DNA of 36,728 bases from JAJTYI01 sp964420145. GTDB lineage: Bacteria; Patescibacteriota; Dojkabacteria; B142; OLB20. The stretch spans positions 1 through 36,728 of the forward strand of contig CAYQRB010000005.1 of assembly GCA_964420145.1 (NCBI GenBank), given 5' to 3'. The position numbers and the translations under genes were made by a program. The notes under the pieces were generated by a model, which was not told where the DNA came from, made no database searches, and saw nothing but the letters and a program-made list of their open reading frames with translations. Position 1 is the first letter of the stretch. The number at the start of each line of letters is the position of its first letter. Below, one piece after another: positions 34,890 through 36,728 of this stretch.

Positions 34890-35898
34890 AGAGATTTACG
34901 ACAAACAGATTTGGGAGGATTATGTTTTGGATCCTCGTTATAATACTAGTTTTTTCCATTCGTGGAATTGGGGAGATTTTGAAAAATCGTTAGGAAAAAC
35001 TGTAAACAGGGTAGGTTTTTATAAAAATAAGCAATTGGTAGCTGTTGCACAGTTAGTAGAAGTAAGAGCTAAAAGAGGGAAGTTTTTGCATATTAGAAAT
35101 GGGCCGGTTATGGATTGGAAAGACACAAAACTGGTAGAGAGTATTACTAGGGAGCTTAAAAATATTGCAAAATCGAAAAACTGTGATTTTATAAGACTAA
35201 GCCCACAGATAGAGTATTCGGATAAAAGTGAAAAACTCCTTAGAGATAACGGATTTGTAAAAAACCAGATGCATGATGTAGATGCAGAAATTACCTGGGT
35301 TTTAGATTTGACTCAAGACTTGGATACTATTTTACAAAATATGCGTAAAAATACCCGTTATTATATCCGTAAAGCAGAGAAAGAGGGAGTAAAGATCATA
35401 GTGAGTACCAAGACTTCTGACCTGGAAAAATTTTATAAGATATATATAGATACTGTAGAAAGGCAGAAATGGAATGCATATAATTTTGAATACCTAAAAA
35501 AAGAGTTTGAAATATTTAAAAAAGACGACCAGATTAAAATTTATCTAGCAGAGTATCAAGGGAAAGTGATAGCATCGTCTTTGTTTATATATTACAGGGG
35601 AGAGGTATTTTATCATCACTCGGGGAGTTTAACAGAATTTCGACATATCCCTGCCTCGTATTTGATTCAATGGCAGTCTATAAAAAATGCAAAAGAAATA
35701 GGTAATACTAAATATAACTTCTTTGGTATTGCCAGAGATAACAACCCAAAACATCCTTGGGCAGGATTAAGTTTTTTTAAGAAAGGTTTTGGCGGGCAAG
35801 AGCAAAGATGGGTACATGGACATGATCTTCCTTTGAAATATAAATATTGGATTACTTTCTTGTACGAGTATTTTGAGAGAGTAACTAGGGGATACTAA
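34879..35898 (+). CDS. FemX/FemAB-like peptidoglycan aminoacyltransferase
   Basis: The protein of about 339 residues has the tandem GNAT-like fold of FemABX enzymes, which add amino acids from aminoacyl-tRNA to the peptidoglycan stem peptide. Motifs include FFHSWNWGDFEKSLGKTV, FLHIRNGPV, FIRLSPQIEY, the MRKNTRYYIRKAEKEGV segment, HHSGSLTEFRHIPASYLIQW, and NFFGIARDNNPKHPWAGLS. I chose ATG 34879 over TTG 34876. It overlaps the MurF-like gene by 11 nt, so the two are translationally coupled and probably act on the same wall peptide. No terminator was identified in the 50 nt after it. Confidence 0.88.
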   Translation: METKEIYDKQIWEDYVLDPRYNTSFFHSWNWGDFEKSLGKTVNRVGFYKNKQLVAVAQLVEVRAKRGKFLHIRNGPVMDWKDTKLVESITRELKNIAKSKNCDFIRLSPQIEYSDKSEKLLRDNGFVKNQMHDVDAEITWVLDLTQDLDTILQNMRKNTRYYIRKAEKEGVKIIVSTKTSDLEKFYKIYIDTVERQKWNAYNFEYLKKEFEIFKKDDQIKIYLAEYQGKVIASSLFIYYRGEVFYHHSGSLTEFRHIPASYLIQWQSIKNAKEIGNTKYNFFGIARDNNPKHPWAGLSFFKKGFGGQEQRWVHGHDLPLKYKYWITFLYEYFERVTRGY

Positions 35899-35948
35899 AT
35901 CTTTCCCTCTACTTAATCACAGATTGGAGCTAATAATAAACACTTAGT

Positions 35949-36560
35949 TTACTCTTTTGTAGAACCTTTATCAGAGAAAAGTACCACAGCTAAGAAAGCA
36001 CCAACTAGCACTACCAAGACTCCTAGTAAGAGCACAAAAGGCAGGTAGTTTGTATTGTTGGTTTTTGCATCACTAACGATAGGGCCTATATTTTCTATAG
36101 TGTTTGTATTAAGGGAGTCTTGAATAACTTCTCCATTTTCTCTCATTAGCTCACCGTTGATTGTAAGATATGCATGAGAGTCGTTTGGACTAAAAACTAC
36201 CTCTGTACCCGGATCAGAAGACACTGTTACCTTGAGGAGCTCCTGGTTTTCTAGAAAGATTCCGTCGATAAAAGCGATTTCGGTACATATATTTTCACCA
36301 TCAAAAATTTCTCCATTTTCACATACTGGTATATAGCTCAATTTCCCATCTTCCACCCTTTCAACATTTGTAATAGTGCCTCCAGACACACTAAGCCTTA
36401 GTTGTATAGCAGAGCTATCTACCGGAGGGTTTGCAAGTATAGTAAATACTTTTTCTTGTTCCGTTTCCGAAATAAGCTCTGTTGTTAATGCACTACTTGG
36501 CAGGGGCAGTATAGATAGAAATAGAAAAGATATACCAAATGATAAGAGCAGTTTTTTCAT
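35949..36560 (-). CDS. Membrane-anchored cohesin-like surface protein
   Basis: The 203-residue protein has a signal peptide (MKKLLLSFGISFLFLSILPL onward, ending near SSALTT), an extracellular beta-rich domain (about 25-140), and a C-terminal membrane helix (about 170-193) with a short charged tail. The domain pattern AIQLRLSVSGGTITNVE, GIFLENQELLKVTVSSDPGT and EVVFSPNDSHAYLTINGEL resembles a cohesin/CBM-binding beta-sandwich. I chose ATG 36560; the frame extends 22 codons upstream to 36626, but those residues run through the palindrome and the signal peptide would be misplaced. It follows a dockerin-like gene end on the same strand. Confidence 0.6.
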   Translation of the reverse strand: MKKLLLSFGISFLFLSILPLPSSALTTELISETEQEKVFTILANPPVDSSAIQLRLSVSGGTITNVERVEDGKLSYIPVCENGEIFDGENICTEIAFIDGIFLENQELLKVTVSSDPGTEVVFSPNDSHAYLTINGELMRENGEVIQDSLNTNTIENIGPIVSDAKTNNTNYLPFVLLLGVLVVLVGAFLAVVLFSDKGSTKE

Positions 36561-36611
36561 AATAAAAAATAAATAATTTATAAATGAATTATCAACAATC
36601 AGTTTGTTCTG

Positions 36612-36645
36612 AAGGGGGTTTCCCAAAGCTTTGGGAAACCCCCTT
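36612..36645. repeat. 34-bp perfect palindrome between cohesin-like and dockerin-like genes
   Basis: Left arm 36612-36628, right arm 36629-36645; starts AAGGGGG and ends CCCCCTT, with no unpaired loop except the few central bases a real hairpin would need. It lies 9 nt beyond the stop of the upstream minus-strand gene and about 52 nt before the ATG of the cohesin-like gene. No T-run follows on either strand, so it may be a processing or mRNA-stability hairpin rather than a simple terminator. Confidence 0.8.
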
Positions 36646-36653
36646 GTTACTTC

Positions 36654-36728
36654 TTAAAGATCACACTTTTCGTTATTATATCTTTGTGCAAAACTTTGGA
36701 AGTCAAGGATATCAATTTTTCCAAAGTT
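36654..36728 (-). CDS. 3' end of a gene with a dockerin-like C-terminus, partial
   Basis: From the right edge the minus strand encodes 24 codons ending in TAA (36656-36654): NFGKIDILDFQSFAQRYNNE, then KCDL. This resembles the second half of a type I dockerin/EF-hand-like repeat (usually GKVDIfDlnxLaxNYG). Most of the gene lies outside the window, so the protein's main function is unknown. It reads toward the cohesin-like gene and is probably in the same operon. Confidence 0.6.
   Translation of the reverse strand, partial: NFGKIDILDFQSFAQRYNNEKCDL

Noticed and set aside
36561..36626. ATG 36626 as the start of the cohesin-like gene
   Set aside because: It would put 22 residues, encoded partly by the palindrome, before a clear signal peptide that begins MKKLLLSF at 36560.
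1..36728. Mobile element, prophage, CRISPR array, tRNA or rRNA
   Set aside because: No transposase, integrase, phage structural gene, regular short repeats, or tRNA/rRNA signature was found by reading both strands.

Overview
The window looks like a chromosomal segment of an ultra-small, AT-rich bacterium of the Candidate Phyla Radiation (Patescibacteria). I cannot name the lineage from sequence alone; Dojkabacteria- or Microgenomates-like is a guess. The evidence is the mix of compact informational genes (dnaG, argS, serS, infB, def, trmD, tsaC/E/D, ftsK, dnaJ, hupB-like), short or fused versions of some of them, almost no operonic metabolism, few Shine-Dalgarno sequences, and many membrane or surface proteins without clear homologues. 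The standard code fits: TGA acts as a stop and is not needed as a sense codon. I saw no rRNA, tRNA, CRISPR array, insertion sequence or prophage gene.

Layout. 1-6025: end of a lipoprotein-like gene, primase dnaG (-), argS (+), and a secreted transglutaminase-fold membrane protein (-). 6026-13760: a broken small ORF, ftsK, a degenerate DHH-family protein (-), a PEGA-like membrane protein, a TrmB-type regulator and the ComM/YifB ATPase. 13761-17433: def (-), a candidate structured RNA upstream of the HU gene, then a fused tsaC-tsaE gene overlapping tsaD (t6A tRNA modification). 17434-21418: a membrane protein behind a promoter with an inverted repeat, serS (-) behind a T-box leader, and a degenerate cupin-type phosphoglucose isomerase homologue (-). 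21597-26833: dnaJ (-), infB with an apparent frame break near its 5' end, a rhomboid protease, an archaeal-type adenylate kinase and an EamA transporter (-). 26930-31424: a same-strand trio of an APH-fold kinase, a 948-residue unknown protein with ankyrin-like repeats, and an RBBP9-like hydrolase. 31425-35898: a decayed AbrB/MazE-like ORF, trmD (-), an alpha/beta hydrolase, a membrane-fused MurF-like ligase and a FemX-like aminoacyltransferase; the last three form a tight run, two of them for cell-wall peptides. 35899-36728: a membrane-anchored cohesin-like protein (-) downstream of the 3' end of a gene whose last residues look like a dockerin repeat, with a 34-bp perfect palindrome between them.

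The strongest points for a second look are the T-box leader of serS, whose UGGC matches a tRNA-Ser acceptor end; the cohesin-like/dockerin-like neighbours; the +1 frame break at an A8 run in infB; the possible structured RNA before HU; and two proteins (DHH-like, cupin PGI-like) that keep their fold signature but have lost catalytic or metal-binding residues. Several promoters place the -10 box only 9-12 nt before the start codon, which suggests leaderless or near-leaderless mRNAs.
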